From NCBI GenBank assembly GCA_949752745.1, contig OX457027.1, positions 62,602,329 to 62,666,328 of the forward strand: DNA of 64,000 nucleotides, read 5' to 3'. Below are positions 36,330 to 50,340 of this stretch, one piece after another. The first letter of the stretch is position 1, and each line of letters begins with the position of its first letter. The notes beneath the pieces were generated by a model, which saw only the letters and a program-made list of their open reading frames with translations, was not told the origin of the DNA and ran no database searches. The stretch comes from Protula sp. h YS-2021. Taxonomy: Eukaryota > Annelida > Polychaeta > Sabellida > Serpulidae. The position numbers and the translations under genes are program-made.

Positions 36330-36540
36330 GGGGCCTACCTGTTTATGTGACCACATACCCCTCCATACGAGTAGCAGATCGATTTGGACACACAACTGAG
36401 AAATTTGACCCAGATAGATCCTATTCTTGGAAAAGCATATCTCATAATATTGTAACATAAAATTGGTATAATGTATGATCTGGTATTCAAGGACAAAGTG
36501 AACGAAACTGTCCAGACCATGCAGGGGTGTTTCGTTGTTG
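36330..36540 (+). repeat. Partial third copy of the 31769 repeat
   Basis: Carries CAGATAGA, a GGAAAAGCATATCTC segment, ATAATATTGTAACATAAAAT and AAGGACAAAGTGAACGAAAC in the same order as the repeat at 31769 and 32277. The ends are not delimited. Confidence 0.5.
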
Positions 36541-37070
36541 TAAAGCAGCTGACTAGTGATGAGATCTATCTGTCCCGCATAAACACAGGGCGGATGGATA
36601 TTTTGAAAAGTAGTTCCTCGCTTTATGAGTACTATTTTCGCGGAATCCCCAGTGGGTCTGTGGAGTAAAAAGGTATTGTACACAACAGCCACTACTTACG
36701 ATGAATACTCTAATGAATAATCGGAATGTTTTAAGTGCTGTGTGGAGTGAATCTAAAACGGAAGATGCGTCAGTCCAAAGAGTTATTATACTTTGGTTGG
36801 GGTACACTATTTAGGTGACTATATTTGTGAAGAGCCGAAGCAGCAAGCTGATCCAGATCAAGCAGCAAGCTACAAGCTGATCCTTATCAAATTGTGTAAT
36901 ACGATAAGTACAGTGCAACCTTGCAGTTCATCGTTTATTTATAGTATGCTGTCACCATTATGTAAAACTTCATTTGATTTGTTTTCAGGTTAAATTGAAG
37001 TCAACTTTCAACACTACCAGTTTAAAACTCATTAATCAAAAACACAACTCGTTCAAAGAATATTTAAAAA

Positions 37071-40000
37071 ATGGATACTTATAGTAAAAACACACAGGCT
37101 GAGATCTGTAAGCCATTGACTGATGCTGTAAAAAGTGGCAGCAGTACAGTGAAGCGTGTGACCATTGAAGAACCAATACAAGAACAAAGAGATGAGAGCA
37201 ATCACTTACTGAAGCCATTTCCTAAGGTTAGAACAGGGCTTTTTTTGTGTTGTGAAGTCAGTAAATGACGCTTTTCATAAAAATGTCGAAGAAGCACGTG
37301 TTTTCTTGTGGTAATTGAAAATCAACAAAGTAGAAGTTCATATAAAGCGTTTCAAAGATAATCAATAAGTAACAGCGGTGATAGTTTAGAAGGAGAGTTA
37401 GGTAAAGACCGTTTTGATCAAGAGAAATTAAGTTGAAAATGAAAGTGTCTTATTTGGGGCCTGTAAAACCCTAAAAGGCTTCAAAAGCCTTTCATTTGTA
37501 ATTTAATACCCACTTTAACAAAATGACCAACAATAAAGGTGTATAAAGGCACGGGCATACCCATTAGGTGGCGCATTGCCATGTACCACTTAAACCACCC
37601 ACTGGGCACAAAGGAATGATTGACACTTGTCTATGTGTCTTATTAATTAGGGTGCCACACTGTCAGACGAGTCAGATGACTATTACGACGATGACGACAG
37701 CGACGACGATGTTCCCCGCGCCGCGACGTTTGACCCGACGCACATCGAGTTTCTCTCACTGCCGAGCCGTGCTTTTGATAAAGCCGAGGAGATAGCCCGC
37801 AGGGTATGGGAGGCCGGCTGGACAGTGGTGCATCACCATCATTTACCTAACTGGCTCAGAGACAATGACTTTCTAATCAAAGGCCATCGCCCGCCTCTGA
37901 ATTCTTTCTGGGCGTGTTTCAAATCAATCTTTAGGATTCATACTGAAACCGGGAATATATGGACACATCTTCTAGGTATGTTCTGAGAATGCATCTCAAC
38001 ACCAGCATGCTTTCTGGTTTGACAAAAATTATCACATTTCACACCTTCATTTTATCTTTTAATGGATCAAACATCAAGTGATAAAAATTGTAACAAAAGT
38101 GCATCACTTGGGAATCTACACACACACGCAGTTTTATCTTTAATGTGTAATAGTTGTACGTAACGTGCGAAAGCAGTGCAACTTCATTAAAACAGCGTAG
38201 CTGGCACCGTTAAATTCTGTCGCTATATCGTATATATCGTAAAAATTACCAGCGCTATGTCGTAAGTGATGTCGTTATAAAAAGGTTTCACTTTGCAAAT
38301 TACTCAACTCTGAACCAACAAAAGGGGGCTACTTCGTTGTTTAAAACACATAAACAAGGGGGGGGGGGGATGGGGGGGGTGGGAACGGTAAGCCAAGCGA
38401 TGACGTCATCCCTGTGTGTTTTTTACAGGCTTTGTAGCGTTCATCGCCATGTCGTGTTACTTCCTCACTCGGCCGTCCATTGAGATACAGTGGCAGGACA
38501 AGCTCGTCTTCGCCGCCTTCTTCTTCGGCGCCATCCTCTGCCTCGGCTTCTCCTGGCTTTTCCACACCGTCTACTGCCATTCCGAGGGTGTCGGCAAGTT
38601 CTTCAACAAGTACGGCAAACTTTGCCCTTTCTTCTTCCATATCTGGGTTATACAAATGTAATTATAGAGGGGAGAGGGGGGAATTTTGGGTCTTGCTCAT
38701 GCTTTTGCCCTAGTTCCAAAGTGTTTTGCAGAAAAACCAAGTTCGCCACGGGGAAAACGTGACAACGTGACTGAACAGTAGACAGAAACACGACGCGAAT
38801 TTGTTTGCAGACTGTAAATTTAGTATGGTTAAAGCAGAGAAGCAGCATCGCGTTGCCACTTCGGGATTTTCACCAGTTAGTTGCCCTGTTGGGTTTAGCC
38901 GTTGGCTTAGTGAAGTGTTGTCATCGGTCCAGTTATTGGCCTTGCCTTGCGCAAACAAACAGGCAACGGAAAGTCCCCGGAGCTATTTTCATGTGCTGAC
39001 TCAAGACTGTATGAATTGATACCAAGTGTTGTTACATGATCTGAGGCAACGTGTCATTTAAAGAAAGTGACAAAACGCCGAAATGTGATCACTGCTTGAT
39101 GGATTCGTGTCTCGACCCACGCGATTGCGTTCACGTAAAAAGAAGTGCTCTTAAGATCATGTGGTGATTACATTCACTTATAGGCGATATTTTGTTGGTT
39201 ATAAACAAGATTCCTCATTTACTGTGATGTTAAAAAATACCGTTGAAAGTGTCATATTTTACCCTAAATTGTAAGCCAATGTGATGAAGAATAAACCGAA
39301 AGAAAATCCTGTCTGTCGATACTGCTTGCAAGACATATCATGCTACTTTGTACTGTTGACCATAAGGTGTGTAAGAGTCAGATCTTTATGATTTTGCCTT
39401 TGGCTGATCCATGCCAGCTGTGAAGTGGCGGATCCCTTGATATAGTAAATAGTTCGTTTCGGCGGTTTCTACCGCTGTTAAAATACAAGAAAATATAAGA
39501 GAAATCGGAATTGTCCCTCAGTGGGTTGGTTGTTTGTGAGGGAGGGGAGATATCAAGTTCATTCTTTCGTAAAAACCTTTGTGCATAGCAGTGTGTATTG
39601 CCCCGAGCAAATCGTTGAGTGCAATTAATACAAATGGCATAGTTAAAATTTTAAATATTGAATACACAGTGAAATTGAGAAAAGTCATAAAAGCTGGCGA
39701 TTCAGCTACCCTAGTACTGCATAAAAAACATAAAGATACAAAGTATCCCGAATAACTGATGCCGAAAATGTAAAATTATTCTGCCCGAGGCACACGAGTA
39801 GCGTGACATTTATCCTAGAGTCGCATAAAATACAAGCGTCTGTCAAAGTAGCAATTAGTCCGAAAATATTAGGGTATAGTCAGAAACATATTGGCTGTAG
39901 CCAGAACTATTTTAGTTAAAGTTAATGAGAAATTTGTTTATTAAGTTTTGGAATTTTTTAACATGCCAACAGACTTTTTGGGTTTCTGTTTGGCGATTTG

Positions 40001-43000
40001 TTTTAACTGCTCTCATCGATTGCCCGGAAACAATAGGACAATACATGCTGCTCTGCGTGAGGGTGTCAAACTTTATGTATGGCTTGGCTTCCAACTTCTT
40101 AGAGTTTTTTTTTTTTCTTTTTTTGCTGTGTCCTTACTTTTCACGATTTCACTGGATGTGTCATTTTTTTTACAGGCTTGACTACTGTGGTATCGCCCTG
40201 CTCACAATGGGCTCGTTTGTACCGTGGTTGTATTATAGTTTCTACTGCAGACTCGAACCGAAAATTACCTACCTCGTCCTAATTATGATACTTGGTAAGT
40301 ATTTGTCTTCCCCCGACCAAGGAGCGGGAGGTCTGCACTAAGAAATACGATTCAATTCATTCAGGGAGGTGTGTGAGTAACGGTAGAGAGTAGAACATTT
40401 CCTAAAAGTGCAAGGGATATTTTGAGGTCAATCCTGTGAATAATTTTGTGTTTTCTGTGAAATTTTCATTATGAATTTTGGTTATATTTGCAGAAAAGGA
40501 AAATTATTTTCTTATTTCTGTAACAGGAAAAATGGGAGGTGGGTATTGCAGAACTATGGATTTGGTTGGATTTTTACAAAAAAAAAAAAAAAAAAAAAAC
40601 AAGAAATAAACTGGGTCTGAATTGAAAGCATACGATATATCCCTGTACATTGATGTTTTATGTGCACTGGCCGTTCTCTCTGTTTTGTAACTTTGGTCCC
40701 AGCTGTTTAATTACAGCCACTGAAGTATTGCGACAGTTGCTTTTTCAGCTGACACGAGACACAACCCAAACGTTTGTTGTGGTCGGTCTTGATTGTTATT
40801 GATTCATAGGATTCGATCGGGCATTGGTCTGGTCTTGTCCAAGTTTCAGGCGGGTAGAGAAATGGAGTGCGGCTGTTAAGTAAATGGCGGTTAATTAACG
40901 TGCCTGACCTACTTTAGTGGAAACTTGTGTACAGTGTAGTTGTTTCATCCATCCATTCTTATCTTATTTAGAGCAAAAATCTGAGTGTGTTCAGAGGTGG
41001 AATTTGCTGTCTTGTTTAAGTACATTGCATTATATTATTATTTTTTGGCGGTGTTGTTACGGGGTTGCACTTAAAAAGACTTATTGTAGCATACATAATA
41101 TACATAGATATTGTCTATATTGATGGGAACAGCCGTCAGTGTAACGAATATAATCTATTGAAAAATTGCTTTGCCGGTTATAATTGAGTATGTAGTCCTT
41201 TGGCAGGGTGTAATTGAAGATAAATCAATTTGTATAATAAATTAACCTAGTAGTGTGTTTTCCGATAATGCAATGACTAGAAAATCCTATGCAATAAATG
41301 TTAGGGAATTTTCCTTAAGTAGTAGTAACAGTTATTGTAAACAACAACAGTAACAGTAATCAAACTGATATGTTTTATATAACAAATTTCATCCGAGAGG
41401 GCGATCATGCTAAATTCTTAGCCTTTCAAAAAGTAAGTGCTAATGACAAAAAGTCGCGCCTAAAAGTAAAATAGCGCGTCAAAAAAAAAAAAAAACCAAA
41501 AAAAACAACTAAACGCTAGCTACCGTAATCTTTTTCAGCTAAAGTTTGTTTAATGCAGCGTGCTTTTGTTTTTGTGTGATAGATATCCCTTCAGATTAAT
41601 ATTCCTATGAAGTTGTCATGTTTTTACTTTGTTTTATCTGTCGAAAGGGTTGTAAACGCAAAAAAAGTCGCGCTTCAGACTTTGTCGCGCTCCTCCATGT
41701 CCATTTATGGCTAGGATGGATACGATAAAAATAAGTTTTGTTTTTGTTCATTGTTGTAGGCACGGCGTGCATTGTGGTTTCAATGTGGGACAAATTTGCA
41801 ACGCCTAAATATCGTGGCATTAGAGCAGGTGAGAGGAGAAAAAACATAAACCAACGTGACATCAAACAGTTTTCCGTGGGGAGGGGGGGAGGGGGGGGGA
41901 TCATGGTTTCTGTCTGAGTATTGTAGTCTGATTTTGGATGGTCAGTTAGATGTGAAACTCCAAGTATCTGACTATATTAACGTATCTTCAGCAGATATTG
42001 GCCTGCTGAGGCCCTTTTTCATAGGACAATGGTTATGTATTACTTGTTGCCTTAATCGCTTCGTTTTCAAACCTTTTTTATTTTATGCGTATTATACCTT
42101 TGATAATAACAATACAAGCAGATTGTAAATCAGATGCTGAACAGAACATTAAATCGAAGCACGTTAGAACGCGAAGAAAAAACCCACATAACACGTGGTG
42201 CAGATGTCGTGGTATTTTCTTTTGATTCTTAAAATGAGAAGCCGCTTGAAAGAAATACGCAGGGCGAAATTTAAATGGGAAATTATCTTTCTGGTGTAGC
42301 AGATGTCCACTCGATCTTTCTACATATCGTGCACATTTTATTCTTTAAGTGACGTATAATGTGGGGAATGTGGAGAGGGGGGAGGGGGGGAAGGGGCGGT
42401 TGTGATTATGATTATTGCTATACACGTTTTTGTGAATCACCTGGTGATTTTGTGAGTGATTGGACTTTGGTAACTTCGGAACGTTCTATTCCTGAAGTGG
42501 TTGGTAGATAACGTGGTATGCTGATGATTTGCCCAGCACCAGTACACCCAGCAAGCATGGGTAAACTTCAGGACGTATTGTTTTGATACATCGAGTAATG
42601 GTGGTCTGAATTGTCTAGTTCTTATTATCCGCCGGGGGACGGATATAGTTTTCACTCTTGTCCGTCCGTCTGTCTGTGCACTTTCAGTCTCACGCGTCTA
42701 GAGCATTTATTAGTGGAGGGGTGGTTTCAACCCTTGTGCAGTGCAGTGACCAGGAATTTTTGAAATTGACAAAATGGTGAATTTTTAGACATTTGCAAAG
42801 TGTGTTTTTGGAGTAGCATATAGTGGAGTCAGTCTCACGCGCCTAGAACATTTATAAGTGGATAGATTCGTTTCAAATTTTAGCCAGAGGTGCTTCCAAT
42901 CCTTATGCAGTTGAGTGACCAGGAATTTTGGAAGTACGACAGAAATTAATAAAATGGTAAATTGTTAAAAAATTACTTTCAAATTTTGCCCAAACTTCGG

Positions 43001-43909
43001 CGGCTTCATGCTTCTCGAGCATCTTGTTTTATTCGCTGTTTTTAGGTTTCATTGGCACTCATCAAACACAGTTGAAAAGCCATTATAAAGTTGTTGCGTT
43101 GCTATCACCAGAAAGGTCACAATCATCGACTAGAGTTATTCCAGCCCCACACTGGATTGTATCCCTCCACCCGTCAGTTCTGTCAACAGCCACTAAATAC
43201 TTATTATAGCCCGCATAAGTTCGAAATTGGTGAAATAATTTTTCGGTGATATCTTTGCTCCTGACTATAGAAACATGAGAAGTTTTAGGATTGGCTGTGC
43301 CCTTTTTTCGCTCGTGTATGACAAACCCAAGGCAGAAGCCATGCGTTGAACTGGAGACCTACATAGAAAGGCCTGCGGTTTTTTGTTTTTGACAGGTACT
43401 TTCATTGCCCTGGGCTTGAGTGGTTGTGTGCCCGCGCTGCACTACGTCATCACGGATGGCCTGTATGCGGCCATCAACTTTGCGGCGTTGGGCTGGCTCC
43501 TGCTTATGGCATTTCTTTACATCCTTGGTGCTGTGATCTACGCTGTGCGGATCCCGGAACGAATCTGGCCTGGAAAGTTCGACATATGGGTAAGCTAAAC
43601 CATCAGATTATGAGGTCCTCCGTGGAATTTCTGCCAGAATGTAACACAGGAAAAAAAAAATTAATAATAGTAATAAGTAAATATAAATAAAATCTCATCA
43701 GCGAAATGCTGCCTTTGTATTGTAAGTTTTTTTTCGGATCCAATTCATTATTATAGGTATCCAATAGGACGTTTTTTTTTCCTTTGTAGTTTCAAAGTCA
43801 CCAGATCTTTCACGTGTTTGTGATCGCGGCGGCTTTTGTCCATTTGCACGGCATTTCTGCGATAGCTAACTACCGTCTTACGTTTGGAGACTGCGTGGAA
43901 ACAGAATAA
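37071..43909 (+). CDS. AdipoR: Adiponectin receptor (PAQR family, seven-pass membrane protein)
   Basis: Coding exons 37071-37226, 37651-37975, 38429-38609, 40176-40294, 41760-41828, 43396-43589 and 43790-43909 (stop TAA) join in frame to 387 residues; vertebrate receptors have 375-386. The start is supported by an in-frame TAA two codons upstream at 37065. A likely acceptor at 36988 suggests an upstream 5' UTR exon. The N-terminus is cytosolic and acidic (SDESDDYYDDDDSDDD, about residues 57-72), then LPNWLRDNDFL and FRIHTETGNIWTHLLG just before the first membrane helix. The zinc site is complete: H206 in FHTVYCHSEG, D223 in KLDY, and H352 and H356 in SHQIFH, all offset by 15 from human ADIPOR1. 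AdipoRs act at the plasma membrane, with ceramidase-like activity linked to AMPK/PPAR-type signalling; that is family knowledge. Exons are G+C-rich relative to the introns. Confidence 0.95.
38358..38383 (+). other. G-run tract (G-quadruplex-prone) before AdipoR exon 3
   Basis: Three adjacent runs of 12, 8 and 3 G separated by AT or T, 45 bp before the exon that begins at 38429. The long runs can supply four G-tracts on the pre-mRNA strand. Confidence 0.6.
41878..41899 (+). other. G-run tract (G-quadruplex-prone) after AdipoR exon 5
   Basis: Runs of 4, 7 and 9 G separated by single A residues, about 50 bp downstream of the donor at 41829, on the transcribed RNA strand. Confidence 0.6.
42622..43030 (+). 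mobile_element. Helentron-like element in AdipoR intron 5
   Basis: It starts TTATTATCCGCCGGGGGACG with arms ATCCG/CGGAT, then TCCGTCCGTCTGTCTGTG. Two units share CAGTCTCACGCG, ATTTATNAGTGGA, CCAGGAATTTT and AAAATGGT. It closes near CTTCGGCGGCTTCATGCTTC (about 42996-43015). It lies between the exons at 41760 and 43396. Confidence 0.55.
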
Positions 43910-46900
43910 ATGATCGGCGAGAGAAAATTGGAAAAAATGTAATGTGGGGAATCGTTGCGACTGTTCCTGAGATTGAAAGTCGTTCCTTACTCCAAAACAG
44001 TTACATTTATTTTTTTTTAGAGTATACTAGTAAAGATTGCTTTTTCAAGATAGGATACTGTTATTCACTTTGGAAAAGACTGATTATAAATTTCGGCTGA
44101 GGGGCCAGCCATACAGTCCGTAGGTATGCACTGTATAGATCCCCTCACCCTCCCCCCTCTCCACGCTACAAATGTCGATCGAGAGGCCAGCATACAGTCC
44201 GTAGGTATGTACTGTATAGACCCCCCCCCCCTCCCACGCTACAAATAGGAAATGTGCGCCGATATGAAATTTCATACATTATTTTAGGACGTTCTGTAGA
44301 TAAGATTGTGTGATTAACAAAAAAAAATTTAAAAAAAACTGTGCACATGGTTGCGATATATGTTTTCATTAACATACTGTTTAGATAATATATTTGAGTA
44401 TTTGTTGGATGCATTTAAAATGACGTACAATTATAGCACAACGTATATTTATTTGGAACCATGGTTCCGTCAATCTCATGATATGTTGTGCGTACCTGGT
44501 GGATTTCTCAACCTAAGTGTCGTTTGCCGTAAGCTTAATGCTGGCAAACAAGGTCTAGTGAGAGATTGGGAAATTCGCCACTAGTGTTCTACGGTATTAC
44601 ATTAAAATCAAACCTTTAGGCTAACGTATATAATGGTCCACAAGGCGCTTGACTACAGGATATATGTGCTGGTATTCAGGCCTTTAAAAACACTCACAGC
44701 CTGTATCACATATGTCTCTTGCTTTGATACTGTAAGTGACATCTTATCTTGTACTCCACGTGTGAGTGTAACGCAACATCATGCGACTCTTAAAGTAGAC
44801 TAGTTCAGTTAAAACCATTTTTATAACATTCGGAATCGAAATAGTTTTGAACCAACGTTAAAATTTGTTTTTTTTTTTTTTTTTTTCATTTTTGTTTTTT
44901 TTTTTTTCGACGCGGAAAAATTCGATAAATTTGATACAAATTGGATCTGCCCAACCCGTACTTGAAGTAACAATTAGAATGTATCTAACAAAAGTGCCAC
45001 AATGTCCCCATTTATTTTTATTTTGTGGTTCATTTAAATTACGCAGCATATTTATGAAAATTCTGTGGCATGGATATTTTTATAGTACGGTAGATATAGA
45101 ATTAAAACGCCTATTTATTATATTTATTTTGATGCCAGGAAACCATTGCCAAAATACAGTGAATCAAATTTGTAGCAGATGTAAGGCTGATGATCGTAGA
45201 GGTACACTATCTTTATGGCCAGTTGTAAAGCTTGTTCATGTTACAGAAAGAAAAACTGTCCCGAAATGTTGCATTTGCTGGCTATCTAACCTAGGACACT
45301 ATCTTGATAAAAAGTGAAATTACTATCATTAGAACAACTTTGGAATCTTCAAAAATCTTTTCTGTATGCACTGAAACGAAAACAATTATGCAGCACTGCA
45401 GCTATCGTTGTCTGGTGCTGCGAAAGTTGGTCTTTTTCTGATAACTGAATGGAGGAATTGACTAAAGCGTTTGTGCAGTGAGGCAACGGTTGAGGCTGGA
45501 GCCAGCATATCTCAGAAAGCGCTGCTGCTTCCCCCCCCCCCCCCCATTCCTGGACAGCTGTTTTTTGAATGACCCCAAAAATATCATTGCTGTTAATAAC
45601 AGGGGAAACAAAAATTTTAAAATAAAGTTTCAGATTGGGGCGTTTAGATTACTTAGAAGAAATTTGATTTTGAGGGCTATTGCTGAATATATTCAATTGA
45701 TCATATGCTGCAGTTGTGATTGTTCTTATTTAAGATTAGCTGTGAATTTAAAATTACATGTGAGTATAAGGTGCCGTCTCCATCGATCGAGCAATTTCTA
45801 AGAGTAGTAAAATACATCTTGCTGCATTCTTTCGGATAGGTAGGGGGGTGGGGGATGTTTGTTCATTTCTTTGTGGTATCTTTTGAAGTTTCCCATTTCT
45901 ATAGTCATTTCAGATATCTGGATGGTAATATTCGCCTTTAAATTATGCAAGGAAAAAAAAACAAAACAGGGGAACACTTGTCTGAAGATATTGCTTGATG
46001 TTTGGAGATGGCCCCCACGAAGCTGTGATTCACGATAGAATGATTGACATGTAGATTCTGTCAGGGATAATCAAATGTCTCAAGTGTTTGAAAGGAGCAG
46101 TTGTGCAAGCTTATCCCCGCTGTTATGGAAGTTTTGCTCCCAGCCAGGCGCATCATATTAGTTCTCTTCGAGTGATTTTGAAATATCCTGCAGTTAAGAG
46201 TTGATTAATCTAGACTTGAAAATTTTATGTTTTATGTTCTTAAACAGCTGAAGTCATTGTTATGAAGATAGATTCTTGAGTGTTTAAGATACCTTTTGGA
46301 GAAAATGTGTTATACTGTCACTAAGGTGCATTTTGTTTTTTATTTGGCAGTTTTTTTTTTGTTTTTTTTTGTTTTTTTTTGTTAACGTCTTGCCAAAACC
46401 TAAATACGTCTAAAAACTGTCATTCAAAGCCATGAACCTAAAAAGATGAAAACCTTTTTACTTGTTCAAAACGTTACTGCATATGGAGGAGAATTTTTTT
46501 TTTTTTTTTTTAGGTACACGTAAAATGAAAAGTGAATGTGAAGTCTTCAATTTTTATCTAGAATGCTAAGATCGTTATTTAAGTGTGTGTCTAAAAGGAA
46601 TTACTCCTCGGAGAAAATTTTGCGAAGAGTGTTGTCTGCCTGTCCGTCTGTCTTTATTTTGCTAATCTTATAAACACGATTTTTAGAAGTTAAAAAAATA
46701 CATATATAAAATTTTATACATAGGTTGACCATATGTTCTGTTAAGAACGTTAAAAAACTAAGCTGTTTGGGATTGATTTTTGGGCGCGTATGGTCGAATC
46801 CGGGGTTAAGCTGTAAGATATCTGGGACAGGATCTAGACGAGATAGCTCCTGAGAAGATACTCCTTGGGCGTCTGCTCTTCGCTCTGTCTTCATTGACGC

Positions 46901-49630
46901 CCTCGAATTTTTATCTAATCAGAATACGTAACAGGTTTTCAGTTTTAGTTGTCCAAATTGTCACTGCGATAATTCGCATGTTGTGGGCGTATTCCCTTGC
47001 TTCAGTTTGAGGATAGGAACGATTCTTGACAAATGACTTGTAATTGGTGAATTGATTGTCGCTAATGAGCTTTGCCTTTAGTGGGCAGCTCAGTCCTGCC
47101 ATCGACAGCAGTGAATAATGTTTGAAAAAAATCGTTCGCTAGCGTTGCAGGGAGCACTTACCGAAATTCGTGTAGTAATTATTGAGAAAAACTAGGAAAT
47201 TAGTTTTCATCTTGCAGCCATATAACATTCCTTGGTTAAATGTGAAGCTTTTAATTTTATAACCTTTGTGCCAGTTGCCTCAGATCAGTAAAACCGCTTC
47301 ACCAGTTCATACAAGGTGGTCGCTTCAGCTGTTAGGTCTGCGAAATTTGTTGGGGTCATTCAGTATGCTATCGAAGGAAGCCATGACAACTACAATAGAA
47401 TCTTGTGCAGTGAGATTTTAGTATATTTAATGACTTAGAAACAGGAGAGTTCGCTCTAAATACAAAATTGTTCACGGATCATTCAAATGTCAGCAGAAAC
47501 CTATTCGCTAATTTGAGATTGTTCATTAGGGTTTGTATATTATCCGCAGTTTTACCAAATATGCGGTGAACAATCGACGTCTTTTTAAGAGGTCAGAAAT
47601 CGAGTGAAAACGGCGCCGATTATTCACAGCAGATTTGGTAAAACAGTGATAATATACGATGTATATGACATCATATTTTGTGCCCTCTTCCCTATTCAAG
47701 CCTTTGAACGATTATCCTGTCCTTTTAATCAAAATGAGTTGTGCTTGGATGCTGTTGTAAGACTCTTGATTTGTGTGAAAAAATAATCTGCTGCAACTTT
47801 TTGTCGGCATCTTCTGGCGACAACCCTAACAATCAAAATGTTCAAGTTTGTGCAAAGTTTTAAGTTGTTCATTTTTATTTTTAAAGGAAACAGTGGATTT
47901 AAAAAAATTGTAAATGACAATTTTGGAGAATTTGACACACTTTCAGATGTTAGCCTGGATCCATTTATTTTGGTCATTTTGGTTTTTAAAAAGTGATTTT
48001 TTTTTTTAGAACTGAAGAAGAAATGGTAAACTAGACTTAAAATGTGGAAAATAATTTTTCTAATTTTTTAAAAAGTATCGTGTTTGTTATCATATTTAAG
48101 TAGAATAAAGTATTTACTCAAGTCGTTAGAACAGAAATTGCTAAAACTATTTGTTAAACTGGAAATTATTCCAGATCGGTTTGGGGATGGGGGTGGGGGG
48201 GGAGGGGAGGGGAGTGAGTGGAATTTAAAATTGAGGCGCTCAAGTAAAAGGAACACATATCTTTTTTTTTTTATGAGGCCAGTTTGAAAAATAGTGTTGT
48301 TCTTCATCCCAAAAATGGAGCGTTTCGTTATCTGTAATTCACCCTTCCCTCCCCTCCCCCCTCCTCCTCCCCCAGTCTTAGTTCACCACCTCTTCCGCAC
48401 AGCAGTGGCAGCTTAAACAAGAAGCTACTTCTGTGTGTTGTTGACTTTTTAGGTGCTAAATCGAACGTATGTTGTATATTTTTTCATTGAATATATAACA
48501 TTTTTCGTTTCGAAACAACAAAATACAATACATTATATTAATTGAAAGGAAGTATTCTCAAAACATATCTAACACTTCGTTGAATGTTCATGATATGTGA
48601 GGCATTCGGTTGAGAATTTAGTTTGGTGTTCCGAATGAATGAGACTGGGTAAAGATATGTGTGGTTTTGTGTATATAAGCTTGTTTTGCCAAGGCGATGA
48701 GATCTTTTAACTAAGTGTAGCAAATAATCGACAACACTACAGGCTGGACCTGTATATTCTACCTAATTAAATGTAAATACTGATAGATGATTGTTACATG
48801 TATGTTTGTTGATATACTTGTGAAATGTAAACTACAAAATCACCTTGTGGCGATGAGAAAATTGACTTCATTTCGCATTTCTGCACGGTGCTCAATGGAA
48901 CATCCCCAATAAGTTCTTTCTAATATAAAAATTTTCTTAACTGAACATTGGACAGAACTTGGTTTAAGATGTCTCTATTTTGATTAATGTTTTTTTTATA
49001 GGTTGAGGGACATCTTGTGATTGTGTCAGTTTTTGTGGCTCCTAACATTTTGTTCCTTAAATAAAACAACGAACTCTGGGCCTTTTCTGCATCTTTGGGG
49101 ACAATTTGCGTGACTATTGTATGATAAACAAACTGAATTTAACAGTTAACAGCAGGCCACTACCAGTGTGCCACCCCCCCCCCCCCCCCTCCTCCCTTAA
49201 AAGGTTGGGAGGCTGCAGTTGTTAAAAGTAAGACTAGGGTGGTCATTTTATTGATTTCAACCAGTATTACTCGCAGTGGCGTAAGGAATTAGGACACCTA
49301 TGAAATGTGGTGATTACCCTTCACATGATTACTGATAACTCTCCAAATCTCATGTTGAAAATTCACTTTTGAGATTGAATCAGAATTTGGTAATGTGCTT
49401 CAACGGAAGATGGGCCTTTATAATGGGCAGTGTATAATAAAGGTAAGCTGGTTTAATTTTCGTCAATATAACATGTTGGCGGGTTCCAAGAGCAGCATTA
49501 GAAATGATCGAGATTGTGTCTACCGTGTTTTTAAGTGAATGTTTCCAAAGTATTTAAATAGTGTCTTAGTATTTTGCATTGATATAAGTTATAAGTTGCG
49601 TTGATATAAAAAAAACAGTTTCATATATTA
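43910..49630. other. Region 3' of AdipoR; no gene recognised
   Basis: 5.7 kb with no recognisable coding exon. A roughly 75-bp direct duplication sits at 44096-44250 (shared CATACAGTCCGTAGGTATG and CACGCTACAAAT). C- and G-runs occur near 44220, 45530, 48185 and 49170. A TGTC-rich stretch near 46620 could be another element end. AATAAA-type signals occur near 48105 and 49061, so part or all may be a long AdipoR 3' UTR; this is inference. The 150-residue open frame from 44865 begins in a T-run and resembles nothing I know. Confidence 0.4.
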
Positions 49631-49636
49631 TTGTAA

Positions 49637-50340
49637 TTATCCCCCGTGTAACGAGGTGATATAGGTTTCAGCTTGCCCGACTGTCTGTCCGCTTTCATGA
49701 GCCCTCGTGTCCGGCCTATATCTCGGAAAGTGTGTCATATAGCTTTTTCCTTAAGCATACGGTTAGAACATATATTTAAGGTGTGCAGCGTCGTATTTTT
49801 TTTAAATCGGCCAGAAATTCTAAAAAAAAATTTCAGAAAATTTGTTAGCACGGAGATAGATTTTGTCCAGACGCGTTCTCTGAAACTATTCGATCCAGCG
49901 TTCTGAAAATTTATGCACGGAAAATATACATTGTACATGTGCAACGTCGCATTATTTTTGAAATCGACCAAAAATTGTCAAAAATCCTACTTGTCAAAAA
50001 TGTGTAGTTGTATGGAAATTTGTTTGCACGGAGAGATATTTTGTCCAGACAAGTTCTCCGAAACTATTTGATCCAGAGTTCTGAAATTTTATGCAGTGAA
50101 AATACATATATTGCACATGTGCAACGTCGCATTATTTTTGAAATCGGCCAAAAATACGACTTGTCAAAAATGTATATTTTTATAGAAATTGGTTTGCACG
50201 GCGAGATTTTGCCCAGAAGCGTCCTCTGAAAGTATTCGATCCTTCGTTCTGAATTTTTTTTGCAATGAAAATATATATATTGTAGATGTGCAATGTCGTC
50301 ATATCTTTAAATTTAACGGAGATTTGAAAAGGTAGCCGAT
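49637..50340 (+). mobile_element. Helentron-like element (ATCMCCCGTG family) with tandem core
   Basis: It starts TTATCCCCCGTGTAACGAGG, GATATAGGTTTCAGCTTG, then CTGTCTGTCC, matching 28126. The core has about three units carrying TTTGCACGGAGATAG, TTCTGAAAATTTTATGC, GTGCAACGTCGCATTATTTT and GACTTGTCAAAAATG, which match the units at 21655-22978. Confidence 0.65.

Noticed and set aside
8015..43909. Functional cluster of SLC7A6OS, MPHOSPH6 and AdipoR
   Set aside because: Adjacent genes in an animal genome with independent promoters and long repeat-filled gaps. I know of no conserved linkage, so a shared role cannot be claimed.
44865..45317. 150-codon plus-strand frame beginning with poly-Phe
   Set aside because: It starts in a T-run, has AT-rich composition like its surroundings, resembles no family and probably lies in or beyond the AdipoR 3' UTR.
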